This document shows, one piece after another, positions 11,511 to 22,432 of a stretch of 64,000 nt of DNA. This stretch comes from Arion vulgaris (taxonomy: Eukaryota; Mollusca; Gastropoda; Stylommatophora; Arionidae). The notes under the pieces are model-generated. The model ran no database searches. It saw only the letters and a list, made by a program, of their open reading frames with translations, and was not told the origin of the DNA. The position numbers were made by a program, and so were the translations under genes. The first letter of the stretch is position 1. The number at the start of each line of letters is the position of its first letter. The stretch is taken from positions 45,736,306 to 45,800,305 of the forward strand of contig CM036755.1 in assembly GCA_020796225.1 (NCBI GenBank), read 5' to 3'.

Positions 11511-11812
11511 TTGATTGATTTATTAATTTATTGAACCAACATCATTGCACTTCGATGAGTAACCATATGTACTCCGATCTCATTCTTACACAGGAACATC
11601 TCAGCGGCAGTGCACGAACTCCGTAGCACAAGCGAGATCCCGGATGTAATTTGGAGGTGGTGAAGATATTTTGTAGGAATTGTTGTTTTTGGGTTTTTTA
11701 ATGTCTAATGAATTTTGCCCAGACTGTGACTTTCCAGCCTGCTCTTCTCGATTTTGAACTGCCAAGGGTTCTTTTACGTGCTCAAATTGAACACGGGACC
11801 TACGTTGTATCG
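11511..11812 (-). mobile_element. SINE-C, 5'-truncated
   Basis: Read on the minus strand it ends with the GTTACTCATCGAAGTGCAATG block and a short (CAAT)-like tail, as at 24870-24910. Confidence 0.65.
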
Positions 11813-12057
11813 TCCAGTACAGTGACCCCGTTCTTAGGTTGAAAGGGCCGTGTCTTGACTTTAGTGCAACAAGGAATGATGATGATAAATATGCTCTAAT
11901 ATAATCAATAACACTAATTCTTAGGTTGAAAGCATCGTGCATTGACTTAGGGAGGTTTTCATCATGACATAAAGTACTGATAAAATGGACCTAAAAGGAC
12001 TGATTAAGGAATGTGTAAATCGATGTTAGATGAGTGAGGATAATCAAAGAGACATCA

Positions 12058-12551
12058 TCATCATCAGGTGCCGTGCCGGCTGGGGTAGGCGATCATGGAT
12101 CTCCACAAATCTCTGCCGTTGGTATTTGCTATCAACTCAGATGTTGACGCTCTACCGTACCATGAAGTTAAGCTATCCAAAATTCTCTGTCTCGTCTACC
12201 CTCGATTTTACCAGTTGTCACAATGTGTTCTAAACCTCCTCTCCTCATCACATGCCCGAAAAATGATGACTACCTCTTTCTTATATTGATGATCAGTCTT
12301 CGCTGTGTCTTGATCTCATTCAATACCTCAACATTAGTCATGTTAACAGTCCATGGGATTCTCATCATTCTTCTGTAAAACCACATTTCTGTGGCCCTCA
12401 GAGATTTTTCGATCTGTGTGTTCATTGTCCATGACTCGCATCCGTATGTCAGTGTTGGTTCTATGTAGCACTGAATAACTCGCATTCTGATCGAGATTGA
12501 CAAGGACTTGTTACAGATAATGCTTCTCATATGACACTTAACATATGACAC
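12058..12551 (-). pseudogene. LINE remnant (C-terminal RT region)
   Basis: The minus strand encodes TYGCESWTMNTQIEKSLRATE and FYRRMMRIPWTVNMTN, standard motifs after the RT of LINE-alpha-like elements. Stops and frameshifts follow. The lower part recurs at 5985-6270. Confidence 0.7.
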
Positions 12552-12555
12552 CAGT

Positions 12556-12810
12556 TCACCCGAGTGGTTACCCCGGGGCCCAAATTTGGAGTGTAAAGAA
12601 TAGAACCATTGCTACCTGCCACGCATGTCGTAAGAGGCGACTAAGGAGGTTTGGCTGAAATCGATGCACATGTCCTAAACGTGTAGAAGTCTATGCGTTT
12701 AGGGGCCTACCAAACCAATGTGCAACGTATACACGTCCTTGGCAAAGATCAAACATATCACAAAGAGTGATTAAAATTGGTCGTAAAGAACGAACGCAAA
12801 GAAAAAGAAG
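12556..12810 (+). mobile_element. SINE-A, full length, with 13-bp target duplication
   Basis: ATATGACACCAGT at 12543-12555 and 12811-12823 flanks it. The duplication includes the first four bases of the adjacent MITE, so it landed inside that MITE. Confidence 0.9.
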
Positions 12811-12819
12811 ATATGACAC

Positions 12820-12984
12820 CAGTGGCGGCTCGTGATCATTTTTGTTGGTGGGGCCAGACAGAAATTTTCGGAAAAATCATGGTTTCGATTAGATTATATT
12901 TTAATGTATAAAATAATAAATACACGTTACACCATTTATTTGGTGGGCCCGGCCCCACTGGCCCTTAATGACGAGCCGCCACTG
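12820..12984. mobile_element. hAT-like MITE, 165 bp
   Basis: Perfect 14-bp terminal inverted repeats CAGTGGCGGCTCGT and ACGAGCCGCCACTG. Flanking octamers TATGACAC and TATGGCAC differ at one base, consistent with an 8-bp hAT target duplication. No coding capacity. Confidence 0.8.
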
Positions 12985-13069
12985 TATGGCACTTAACGTA
13001 TGACAGAGACATAAATCAGAAGATGTAAATATGAAATAGCAACGACGTCTCTAGCTTTTTCATGTTTTT

Positions 13070-13205
13070 TTATTTTATTTCGTCAGCTTTGAATTCGGAC
13101 TTAGTCTTGGCGTTTAATGTATCACTCCTGTCTGATTTTTGCGTAAAGGCTGGATTTCCTTATTACCAGTGCCCTTCGCTGTTTAGGCGAGCCTTACTGT
13201 GACTT
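13070..13205 (-). mobile_element. SINE-G fragment
   Basis: Minus-strand body with CAAAAATCAGACAGGAG and GAATTC; matches 46355-46505 and others. Confidence 0.55.
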
Positions 13206-13214
13206 TAGAGATAC

Positions 13215-13629
13215 GTATGGTGCTGGGGTCCGCAAGGGAAGCAAATAATAGTAGCACTGCGACCTACAAGGCATGTCGTAAGAGGCGATTGATGTAGGAC
13301 CCAGGAAGCTACCTAATAAATAAAAATCATTTGCTGAAATCGGATGCACTTGTCCTAAACGTGTAGAAGTCTATGCGTTTAGGGCCTACCGAACCAATGT
13401 GCAAGTATACACTTTCTTTGCAAAGATCAAACATATCACAAAGAGTGATTAAAATTGGTCGTAAGAACGAACGCAAAGAAGAAGAATAAAAATCATCGCA
13501 GAAATCGGATGTGCTGGCCTACTTGTAGGTGCATAACTGGCACGACGTACAATCACTCTTAGGCTCAGATCACAGACAAATCACACAGAGTGGTTAACAA
13601 GTGGTTGATATTGAGCTCTCGAAGAAGAT
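13215..13629 (+). mobile_element. SINE-B split by a SINE-A short form
   Basis: B sequence at 13215-13330 resumes at 13497-13629. The inserted A short form explains the gap exactly. Confidence 0.85.
13331..13484 (+). mobile_element. SINE-A short form nested in SINE-B
   Basis: Begins TTGCTGAAATCGG. The 12-bp duplication AATAAAAATCAT at 13319-13330 and 13485-13496 marks the insertion. Confidence 0.9.
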
Positions 13630-14074
13630 AAACTAGCTAAAAACTTACGGATGTTATTGCAAGAATGTAAACAACAAGAGCTCGTGTTATAAAATCGACA
13701 CAGAATTTAAGTGTAAACATAAATTTATGTTCAATTAATTAGTTGCCATGAGAAGGAAAAAAATCGAATGTTGTTTTCTTCCATCTTGGAAAGAAAAGAT
13801 ACAAAAATATTTGCTTGCTGACTCTGAATAACAAAATTAGCTACCAGATGGGAACACTCTAATGTGATAGGAGAGAGGGGTGGATACAAGGTGTAAGTAG
13901 GCTGCACGCTCTAATTCCTCCCCAAAATGCTATATTTGTACCGAAAGTTACTGTACCATGAACGCCCGATAGTCAAATACTACTGGGAAAATTAATGAGC
14001 AAACTATAGTTAATGTATTGTGATTTAGTAGCATTCTTCGTTCTAGAGGTCATATAGATGTGGGGTTTTAAACA

Positions 14075-14258
14075 GGAGAATTGCGCGACGGGTGACAAGC
14101 CGCCTGTTAGTGTGGTTCAATTCCACGTGCTGACAGAAAAGCCACAGGTTCTCCAGATTTACGTGTCATACGTGGCACCGAACCGAAGGTTGACGATGTC
14201 TGCAGGCACCGATCCGATGAGCTGAAAAGCTCATAGTAGATGTTCTGGATCGGAAAAA
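14075..14258 (+). mobile_element. SINE-F, diverged
   Basis: GGTTCAATTCC box, GGCACCGAACCGAAGG and the TTCTGGATCGGAAAA end are visible. Confidence 0.65.
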
Positions 14259-14453
14259 GTCAGGAGAATGCTAAGACAGCATCAGTCTCATCATTAGCCT
14301 CTTTGTCTCAGGAGACAATAGGTCTTGCGTCACGTTGTATGTTCTGCGCTGAATCACAACGTTTCTTGTGGCTGTAATGGCCAACAAAGTCGACCACGAA
14401 GTGACCTCTCCGTGACGCATGCCTGGGGACATCAATGGACTAATAAAATGACT

Positions 14454-14708
14454 ATTTCTTCGAACGCTCCATATCGACCACTTGTTAACCACTCTTTGTG
14501 ATTTGTATGTGATCTGAGCCTAAAAACGATTGTACATTGTGCCAGTTATGCGCCTAGAATTAGACCAGCACATCTGATTTCTGTGACGCTTTTTATTTAC
14601 TAGGGTAGCTTCCTAGGCCCCTACCTCAGTCGCCTCTTATGACATGCTTTGTAGGTCGCAGTGTTACTATTCTTTGCTTTCTCTGCGAGCCCCGACGACA
14701 TGCGGGCG
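14454..14708 (-). mobile_element. SINE-B
   Basis: Begins TTCTTCGAACGCTCCATATCG on the plus strand, that is, the B tail reversed. Full length. Confidence 0.85.
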
Positions 14709-14779
14709 ACTAAAATAACTAAAGTTGGTGTGTTGACAAACTACAAAGAATGAAGTGATTATGCCACTTGATAAGAATG

Positions 14780-14931
14780 ATTGGCTGAAATCGGATGCAC
14801 GTATCCTAAACGTGTAGAGGTCTATGCGTTTAGGGGCCTACCAAACCAATGTGCAACGTATACACATTCTTGGCAAAGATCAAACATCACAAAAGTGATT
14901 AAAATTGGTCGTAAGGAACGAACGCAAAGAA
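14780..14931 (+). mobile_element. SINE-A short form
   Basis: Begins ATTGGCTGAAATCGG. GATAAGAATG flanks at 14770-14779 and 14932-14941. Confidence 0.85.
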
Positions 14932-14941
14932 GATAAGAATG

Positions 14942-15185
14942 CAAACTCCACTGTATACACCGTCTTCTACGGTAGAACGTCAGGAAAGAAGGCAAGAGGA
15001 AGACCACGAAAAAGATGGTAAAGCGGAATCCTGTCAAAAAGCTAAATAACTACCACCCCAGCCACTAGAGCAGCGCAAGACAAAAACAGAAAACCACGAC
15101 ACTGGGCAACAACTCGAGCACACTGGGCAATAACTCGGGCACACTGGGCAACAACTCGCTAACAGTGTGACAGCGAAAGAAGTTG
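14942..15185 (+). pseudogene. LINE C-terminal fragment
   Basis: ARGRPRKRW, then ATRAAQDKNRKPRH, a typical LINE C-terminal tail with frame shifts. ACTGGGCAACAACTCG is tandemly triplicated at the end. Confidence 0.65.
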
Positions 15186-15196
15186 AAAACGGTCTT

Positions 15197-15435
15197 CGCC
15201 CGTGTGTTGCCAGGGCTCGCAAGGGGAGCAAAGAATATATAGAAGACATGTCGTAAGAGGCGACTGATGTAGTGGTCTAGGAAGCTACCTAGTAAATAAC
15301 AAGCGTCGCAGAAATCGGATGTGCTGGCCTACTTGTAGGTGCATAACTGCACAACGTACAATCGCTCTTAGGCTCGGATTACATACAAATCGCAGAGTGG
15401 TTAACAAGTGGTCGATATGGAACGTTCGAAGTAGT
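15197..15435 (+). mobile_element. SINE-B
   Basis: CGCCCGTGTGTTGCCAGGG head to GGAACGTTCGAAGTAG tail. Confidence 0.8.
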
Positions 15436-15812
15436 AAGCGGTCAAGACACATAAACTATTTTAAAAGTATACGATAGACACGGCCATTATTATCAGGCAT
15501 GTGATGAGAAAAGGAGGTTTAGAACACATTGTGACAACCGGTGATATCAATGGGAGACGAGATAGAGGAAAACACAGAGAGAGTAAATTAAGGATAGTGC
15601 GGCTTAATGCCAAGGAAGAGTAACAAGTTTGTATCAAGTTTTCCCACAATATAATATTAAAATTCTTCTTTGAACGCTCCATATCGACCACTAATCACTC
15701 TTCGTGATTTATATGTGATCTGAATCTAAGAGCAATTGTACTTTGTACCAGTCATGCGCCTACAAGTAGGCCAGCACATCTGATTTCTGCACCGCTTTTT
15801 ATTTACTAGGGT

Positions 15813-16068
15813 CGCCCGAGTGGTTACCGAGACCCAATTTTGGGGTGTAAAGAATAGAACCACTGTTACCTGCCTCGCCTGTCGTAAGAGGTTAGAGCGA
15901 CTAAGGAGATTTGGATGAAATCGGATGCACATTTCCGAAACGTATAGAAGTCTATGCGTTTAGGGGCCTACCAAACCAATGTGCAACGTATACACGTTCT
16001 TGGCAAAGATCAAACATATCACAAAGATTGATTAAAATTGGTCGTAAAGAACGAACGCAAAGAAGAAG
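15813..16068 (+). mobile_element. SINE-A, full length, nested
   Basis: ATTTACTAGGGT at 15801-15812 and 16069-16080 is the 12-bp target duplication. Confidence 0.9.
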
Positions 16069-16092
16069 ATTTACTAGGGTAGATTCCTTAGG

Positions 16093-17812
16093 GAGGGTCC
16101 CGGCAGGGTCACGTGGATGCCTTGGGAGCAGGTGGTTGATGCGTGAGGGAGCAGTCGACAGAGTGTCAATGGCTATGGTCTCAAAATGCACGACGGTAGA
16201 CAGATGATCTCGGTAATAGAGACAATGTCTACGGTCATAGACCAGTATGGTCACTGCCAGTAAGGTAGACAGATGATCTCGGTAATAGAGACAATGTCTA
16301 CGGTCATAGACCAGTATGGTCACTGCCAGTAAGGTAGGCAGATGATCTCGGTAATAGAGACAATGTCTACGGTCATAGACCAGTATGGTCACTGCCAGTA
16401 AGGTAGGCAGATGATTTCGGTAATAGAGACAATGTCTACGGTCATAGACCAGTATGGTCACTGCCAGTAAGGTAGACAGAGAATCTCTGTAATAGAGACA
16501 ATGGCTACGGTCATGGACCAGTATGGTCACTGCCAGTAACGAAAGCAATGGCAGACTACCTTCCAAACCCTAACAATAATATGGATAGGAAAATGGAAGA
16601 AAATATCTATATAACACAAGCTGGGTTTAGACGGAACAGAGTACACGTGACCATATATTTAACATGAGAACAACTATAGAGAAATCTAGAAGTATAATAT
16701 AGATCTATACTCATGCTTTATTGACTACTCAAAGGCATTTGATTGTGTAGAGCATCGGGAATTGCCGAAAATAATGGGAGAAATAGGATTTCCATTACAT
16801 TTAATACCGATCATAAGAGAACTTTATAATGATCAAATGGCGGCTGTAAGAACATGTGATGATACATCAGATTGGTTTGACATAGGGCAGGTAGTCAGAC
16901 AATGCTGAATTTTGTCGCCTCGTCTGTTTAACAAATATGCAGAAAACATCATGTGGAATGTAACAGAAGATAGCGGAAAAGAAAAATACGATCCTTTTAT
17001 AATCGGAGGAAGAGAAATACCTGAACTACGATACTCTGACGATACAGTGTTACTGTCAACATCACAAAAAGGGATTGAGAAATTATTAGGGAAGTGAAAG
17101 ATAAAAGCAAAAAAAAAAAATCTATATCTCAATGTAGCAAAAACAAAAATAATGACAACAGATAAAACGAACATTACAAAAGATATTTTTATCAACGGAG
17201 AGAAAGTAGAAAATGTGAACAGTTTTGAATATCTTGGTTCACTGCTAACAGCAGATGGAAATGGGATGACGGAAATTAAAAGAAGAACAAACATGGCTTT
17301 ACAAAAATTAAACAACTAAAAACAGTATGGAAGGGAACTGATAAGAAAACAAAGATCAGAATACTAAGAGCATGCATGCATATTCCCAGTGGCAACGTAT
17401 GGGTGTGAAGCATGGACATTTAATAAAGCAGGGGAAAACATATATGTCCCTTCGAATAAAAGTGTTACTGAAGAGTCCTCCATATATCTTGGACAGAGAA
17501 GAGAACAAATAGATCTATCCAGACAGAACTTAAAATCAAAGAAAACTGGCTGATGCTACAAATAAGAAAGAGAAAATTGAGATATTTTGGACATATAAAA
17601 AGACACGAAGGGCTGGAGAAGACCATCAGGGAGGAGGCATACCGGCAAAGAGAAGAAGAAGAAGACCATGGAGAAGATGGATTCAGGATGTATCTGATGG
17701 TTTGAACATGACGGCTGCAGAGACAGACATCTGGCATATGAGAAAGAGAGAGATTCCGGAGGACTGTTGGGGTGGTAAAGTTCTGCTCAGAACAAGCTAT
17801 TTGATTATGATC
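16093..17812 (+). mobile_element. LINE-alpha copy with 5' monomer array and internal deletion
   Basis: TTCCTTAGG at 16084-16092 and 17813-17821 flanks 1.72 kb. Order inside: a leader, a five-copy 69-bp array, then RT sequence from about 16575 (QAGFRRNR, FIDYSKAFDCVEH, YSDDTVLLS in place of the usual FADD), [20 protein letters not shown], and the HEGLEKTI and RRWIQD C-terminus. Several stops make it dead. Endonuclease sequence is absent, so leader and RT are joined by a deletion. Confidence 0.75.
16193..16545. repeat. 69-bp tandem array, about five copies
   Basis: Unit starts GGTAGACAGATGATCTCGG and contains GGTCATAGACCAGTATGG. Since 69 is a multiple of three, a long minus-strand frame stays open through it; this is not evidence of coding. 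Confidence 0.9.
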
Positions 17813-17905
17813 TTCCTTAGGCACCTCAGTTGCCTCTAACGACACATGTCTTGTAGGTCGCAGCGTTACTTTGCTCCCCTTGAGCGCCCCGGGAACACAC
17901 AGGTA

Positions 17906-18500
17906 ACATTAAAATTAAATGAGGCTTTTTCTTGTTTATCTCGATCAAATGAATTTGTGTTAAGGGTTCATTGTTTGGCTGTTTTTATTACCCCGGAAGA
18001 AGTTACTCTGTCCATAAGTCTATAACACTCCTTCACAATTTAGCTGTTCGTGTTATGAAGCTGCACCATCACTACTACGTTCAACAGTATTTTTCCTTTA
18101 TCTATGACTAAGTATTTGTGGAAAATTCCACGTTCCATTCAGTGATTTTTCCCCATCAGCGCTCCCTGGTTACCTGTCAACTCACATGTTACAACAATTT
18201 CTCACCAAGCCCCGCGCATTAACTTCTACTAACCGTACTGCACCGCTGTCTACACGAAAAATAGATGTACTGAAAAATGAATATTTATGAACAGTCACTA
18301 TTTCGGAATTTAAAAATACACGGAGAACTACTAAAACAAGTAAACAACATCTTTAATCTAGGTCACATGATTTGCAGATAATGGCAGATGTGAAAAATAG
18401 ATTCAGAAGAGAATAGAAAGGATCAAATGAACTTGAATGAACGCGAGCAAGTTACTAACATCTAAACCGGAAACAATAGCTAAAGATGAGGATTATCGAG
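17906..18500. other. Unassigned AT-rich DNA
   Basis: No repeat or coding signal recognised. Confidence 0.3.
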
Positions 18501-18504
18501 TGAA

Positions 18505-19022
18505 ATATGGCTCTATGTGGCGTAGAGATTAGGTGATCGTCTTTCGCTCCAAAGGTACGAGGTTCGCTCCCCGTGGAGCCATCTGGATATTTTTCCAGAG
18601 ATCCCTGATCTCAGTGTAGGACAAACATATCACAAAGAGTGATTAAAATTGGTCATAAAGAACGAACGCAAAGAAGAAGAAGAAGTGTAGGTGAAATCGA
18701 GTTCCTAGTCCTATCAGAGACGGACGATAAAATGCAAATCCCATGTTCACTTCGAGCCCGTAAAAGAACGATTCGCAGTTCAAAATCGAGAAGAACAGGC
18801 TGCAAAGCCGCTGCCCGTGCAAAATTCTTTAAAAATGATTAAATATAAAATTCCTACAAAAATATCTTCATAATCTTCAAAATGACATTTGGGACCTTCG
18901 TCGGTGCGACGGAGTTCGCGCACTACCGTTGCTGAGATCTTCATGTGTAAGAAAGACATCGGAGAACACATGGTTACTCACCGACGTGCAATAATGGGGG
19001 TCCTATCAATCAATCAATCAAT
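18505..19022 (+). mobile_element. SINE-C, tRNA-derived, with (CAAT)n tail
   Basis: tRNA-like head (TGGCGTAGAGATTAGG, GAGGTTCGCTCC), a central ATCCCTGATCTCAGTGTAGG block, the GTAAGAAAGACATCGGAG block and an ATCAATCAATC tail. A SINE-A fragment interrupts it. Confidence 0.8.
18621..18683 (+). mobile_element. SINE-A 3' fragment (63 bp) with 8-bp target duplication
   Basis: Only the last 63 bp of SINE-A are inserted into SINE-C. AGTGTAGG at 18613-18620 and 18684-18691 flanks them. Confidence 0.85.
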
Positions 19023-19255
19023 ATTTACTCTGCATGTTCGTATGGTTCAGAAACATGGACAAGCATTTTGAAGACATAATGCCTGTGGATATTCAGAAGA
19101 ATAGATCGTATTTCATGGAAAGAAAAAAAACAGACAAATAAATAAGCTCTAGAAAAACTAGTAAAGAAAAAAGTTGAATTACTAAATAAAAATCAAACAA
19201 ATAAAATATGTTGGATACATAAAGAGATATGGCAAATTTATTTATTAAAAAAATT

Positions 19256-19462
19256 TTTTTTCCGACCCAGAAGCACTTGAGCTTTTCAGCTCTTCGGCTC
19301 GGTGCCATGGACATCGTAACACTTCGGTTCGGTGCCACGAACACCGTAAATCTGGGGAATCTGTTGCTTTTTCTGCCATCCCGCGGAATTGAACCCGTAC
19401 ACACAGAGGGATAGTCACCGGTAATCCAACGCGATACGAACACGCTGGGCAGACGGGCATGG
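19256..19462 (-). mobile_element. SINE-F
   Basis: Full-length reverse copy; same body and tRNA-like head as 9549-9755. Confidence 0.8.
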
Positions 19463-19559
19463 CAAATTTATAAAAACCTTATCAGAGGGGACGTTGAATG
19501 ACGGTGAGCAAGAGGAAGACCGAGACACAAGTGGCAGGGAACATCAGGAGATGAACACA

Positions 19560-19900
19560 TCAATAATAGCCGTCCATCGCAAGCGATGATGACAACAACC
19601 TCAGACATGGCTGCTGCACCTCTTGGTGTGTGCGGAGGTGACTAGAGTTCAATCTAGAACACAATCCCCTACCACAGGTGGGCATACATGATTGGTTAGA
19701 CATGGGGTGTTGTGTTTTTGTCTTTTCGTGCAGCTCGTTTCCTGTGCCTCAACAGCACGATAGTTCTCAGTTATGCGGGTTTCTCTTGTGTTGTTACAGC
19801 GCCGCATTTGGCGATCTTGCGCCAGGGATTCCCAGCACGTGGTGTCTAGAACAAACGTGACGGACAAATTGCAGTCTGGCTTACAGCTGACGTCAGAGAG
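19560..19900. repeat. Dispersed repeat shared with 23800-24330
   Basis: GTGTTGTTACAGCGCC, GATTCCCAGCACGTGGTGTCT and the CCTACCACAGGTG block recur at 23800-23930 and 24240-24330 in inverted orientation. Family unknown. Confidence 0.6.
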
Positions 19901-20484
19901 GAGATATCTGTATGGCGGGGGACACATACAAATAAAAGGAAAAATATCAGATCAGTTATCAGTTATCAGTTATCAGTTATATGAGGACTATCATCACAGC
20001 ACTCCGGACATGTACATAGGTGCTCCGATCCCCACTCAGCAAATCCAGCAGCGTCCAGTGGCCCAACACGCTATTTCGATGTTGATTAACTCTTAGTGGA
20101 CCAGGGAAAAAGCCATCATAGAGTAAAAACGCCATTAGTGTGGCTCCTGGTTAAAATGAGCTAACCAATCTCTTTGCATATTTAGTATGTCGTATTTTTG
20201 GACTGCACCAATATTGACTCTCATCTCTCTCAGTCTGGTCACTGAGTGGGATTCAGAGCCTGAAACTCCTCTGTTCGAAAGACTCTCTCAATGCGTGAAG
20301 AATGTCATTTCGATCTATGGCAGCTCCCTCTGATATTGTAGTCAAGCCAGTCAATCTATCAGCTCGTTCATTACCCCTAACTCTTGTGTGCCCAGGAAAT
20401 CAGATAAAGGCGCCATGAAAGGCCCACTGACTACGCTTGAACTCATAGCGGATGAGCGACAGAAGAAGAAGAACATTCTGGTCT

Positions 20485-20630
20485 AATACAACATAGAGAC
20501 AAGAAACAGATGTTGTACAACATAGAGACAAAAACAGATGTTGTACAACATAGAGACAAGAAACAGATCTTGTACAACATAGAGACAAGAAACAGATGGT
20601 GTACAACATAGAGACAAGAAACAGATGTTG
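20485..20630. repeat. Minisatellite, 29-bp unit, five copies
   Basis: Unit TGTTGTACAACATAGAGACA plus AGAAACAGA; each unit holds the palindrome TGTTGTACAACA. Confidence 0.9.
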
Positions 20631-20735
20631 ATGTGCATTCCTGGATCCAATCTCCGAAAACTAATGATGATAACTATTTTTAAGTTACTTTTTAAAACAA
20701 TGCTCTCATTAGGAGTAGCGGGTTAGGGTCAACCT

Positions 20736-20996
20736 GGCGTGTGGTGCTGGGACGCAGGAGCAGAAGAAAATGTATCACTGCGATCTACAAGGCATGTTGT
20801 AAAAAGCGACTGAGGTAGTGGCCCAGGAAGCAAAGCTATTAAATTAAAAGCGTCACTGAAATCGGATGGGCTGGCCTACTTGTAGGCTCATAACTGGCAC
20901 AGCGTACAATCGCTCTTAGGCTCAGATCACATACAATTCACATAGAGTGGTTAACAAGTGGTTGATATAGAGCGTCCGAAAAAGAAGAAGAAGCAT
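20736..20996 (+). mobile_element. SINE-B with 10-bp target duplication
   Basis: GGGTCAACCT at 20726-20735 and 20997-21006 flanks a full-length B. Confidence 0.88.
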
Positions 20997-21129
20997 GGGT
21001 CAACCTCTATCAAGGAAGATGTAAGACTCCTTCGTTCTGCTGGTCTGAATACAATAGGCCAAGATGGAGAGTACTTGTAAACCCCTCTCCCATGGAGCGT
21101 AACCTGAAGTCATAGAAGCAGGTGATGAA

Positions 21130-21480
21130 TTAAGTGTGGGAACAGCGAACATTGTGTCAATAGTTCTGACCTCAATTCATGCCTGCAGGCAAAGGATCTA
21201 TCTGAAATAAAAACAATGGTTAGTAGTGTCATACACCACAGACTGGTCACTGCCAGGAGGAAAAGCAGTGACACACTACTTTCCAAAATAATGCATAAAC
21301 AACCTTAAAAGAGAATGATAGAATAAGGAAATCGAAAGGAAACAAACACAGCCTTTCAAAAACTTACCAACTAAAAGCGAAATAGAAATATTAGAGCAGA
21401 TAGACAGGCATAGATGCAACACATACTCAGAGCTGAAATGATATACTGAGGCAACAGGCAACTATAAACAGGGTCTTGAC
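21130..21480 (+). mobile_element. LINE-alpha 5' leader, single-monomer copy
   Basis: GTGTCAATAG, CAGACTGGTCACTGCCAG and ACTACTTTCCAAA match the leader and the last monomer of 16150-16570, but without tandem amplification. LINE-like sequence follows from about 21330. Confidence 0.5.
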
Positions 21481-21570
21481 CAGGTAAATTTGGAAATAGA
21501 ACCTACTGTACCTCGCCATAGGGATGAAAATCAAAATGCTAAAGAAGAGCGATTTAACAATAGGAATTTT

Positions 21571-21743
21571 GGCTGAAATCGGATAAGCAATGTAGCTCTC
21601 TAAACGGTTGTGAGAAAGTCAAGGGACGTTTAGGGGCCTACCAAACCAATGTGCAACTATACACGTTCTTGGCAAAGATCAAACATATCACAAAGAGTGA
21701 TTAAAATTTGTCGTAAAGAACGCACGCAAAGAAGAAGAAGAAT
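21571..21743 (+). mobile_element. SINE-A short form, rearranged 5' part
   Basis: Begins TTGGCTGAAATCGG but has a substituted segment (ATAAGCAATGTAGCTC...) before the normal GGGGCCTACCAAACC body. Confidence 0.8.
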
Positions 21744-21759
21744 ATTAGGAATATTTTTC

Positions 21760-22060
21760 ACCAATAAATATCCATAGACTCACATAATTGAGTAACATTG
21801 CAAAAAAGCGTGCATTGTTGTATCAAACATATATACATTCCAGCCCCTTCTCTGATCTAGGTCAGGATTCCCGGTCAGTTGTCTTGCCTAGTTATCTAGA
21901 ATTGGCTGTGGGCAGGCAAACTGATTGACCTAACGAAAGAAACAACACTCGAAAGAAAACTACAAGGACCTCTGTGTGAGCTACAAAAGACAGTGAAGTT
22001 TATATAAGAGACAACATTGAATATATAGAAAATATTTCAAGCGAACGACAGGAAGTATAG
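21760..22060. repeat. Dispersed repeat, inverted relative to 30440-30725, plus a LINE tail
   Basis: ACCAATAAATA...GATCTAGGTCAGG...CTAGTTATCTAGA is the reverse complement of 30520-30700. 21955-22060 matches 33745-33840 (GACCTCTGTGTGAGCT, ATATTTCAAGCGAACG). Confidence 0.6.
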
Positions 22061-22150
22061 GGCAGCTCAGATCAGAATACTAAGAGAAATTCCCAGAAAC
22101 AACGTATGAGTGTGAAACATGGACATTTAACAAGTTAGTAGTAAAGCTTA

Positions 22151-22394
22151 TCTTCTTCTTCTTTGCGTTCGTTCTTTACGACCAATTTTAATCACTCTTT
22201 GCGATATGTTTGATCTTTGCCAAGAATGTGTATACGTTGCACATTGGTTTGGTAGGCTCCTAACCGCATAGACTTCTACACGTTTAGGATATGTGCATCC
22301 GATTTCAGCCAAACCTCCTTAATCGCCTCTTACGACATGCGTGGCAGGTGGTTCTATTCTTTACACCCCAAATTTGGGCCCATAACCACTGGGG
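22151..22394 (-). mobile_element. SINE-A, full length, with 15-bp target duplication
   Basis: AGTAGTAAAGCTTAT at 22137-22151 and 22395-22409 flanks it. It splits LINE debris. Confidence 0.9.
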
Positions 22395-22432
22395 AGTAGT
22401 AAAGCTTATAAGTGCTTTTAGACTATAAATGT

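Larger units (their letters stand above)
15664..17905 (-). mobile_element. SINE-B broken by two insertions
   Basis: Minus-strand B sequence appears at 15664-15812, 16081-16092 and 17813-17905. The gaps are a SINE-A (15813-16068) and a LINE (16093-17812). Confidence 0.75.

Noticed and set aside
15952..16566. A 204-residue minus-strand frame with LLAVTILVYDRRHCLYYRD repeats
   Set aside because: The 69-bp unit is a multiple of three and the frame crosses a SINE-A and a LINE leader.
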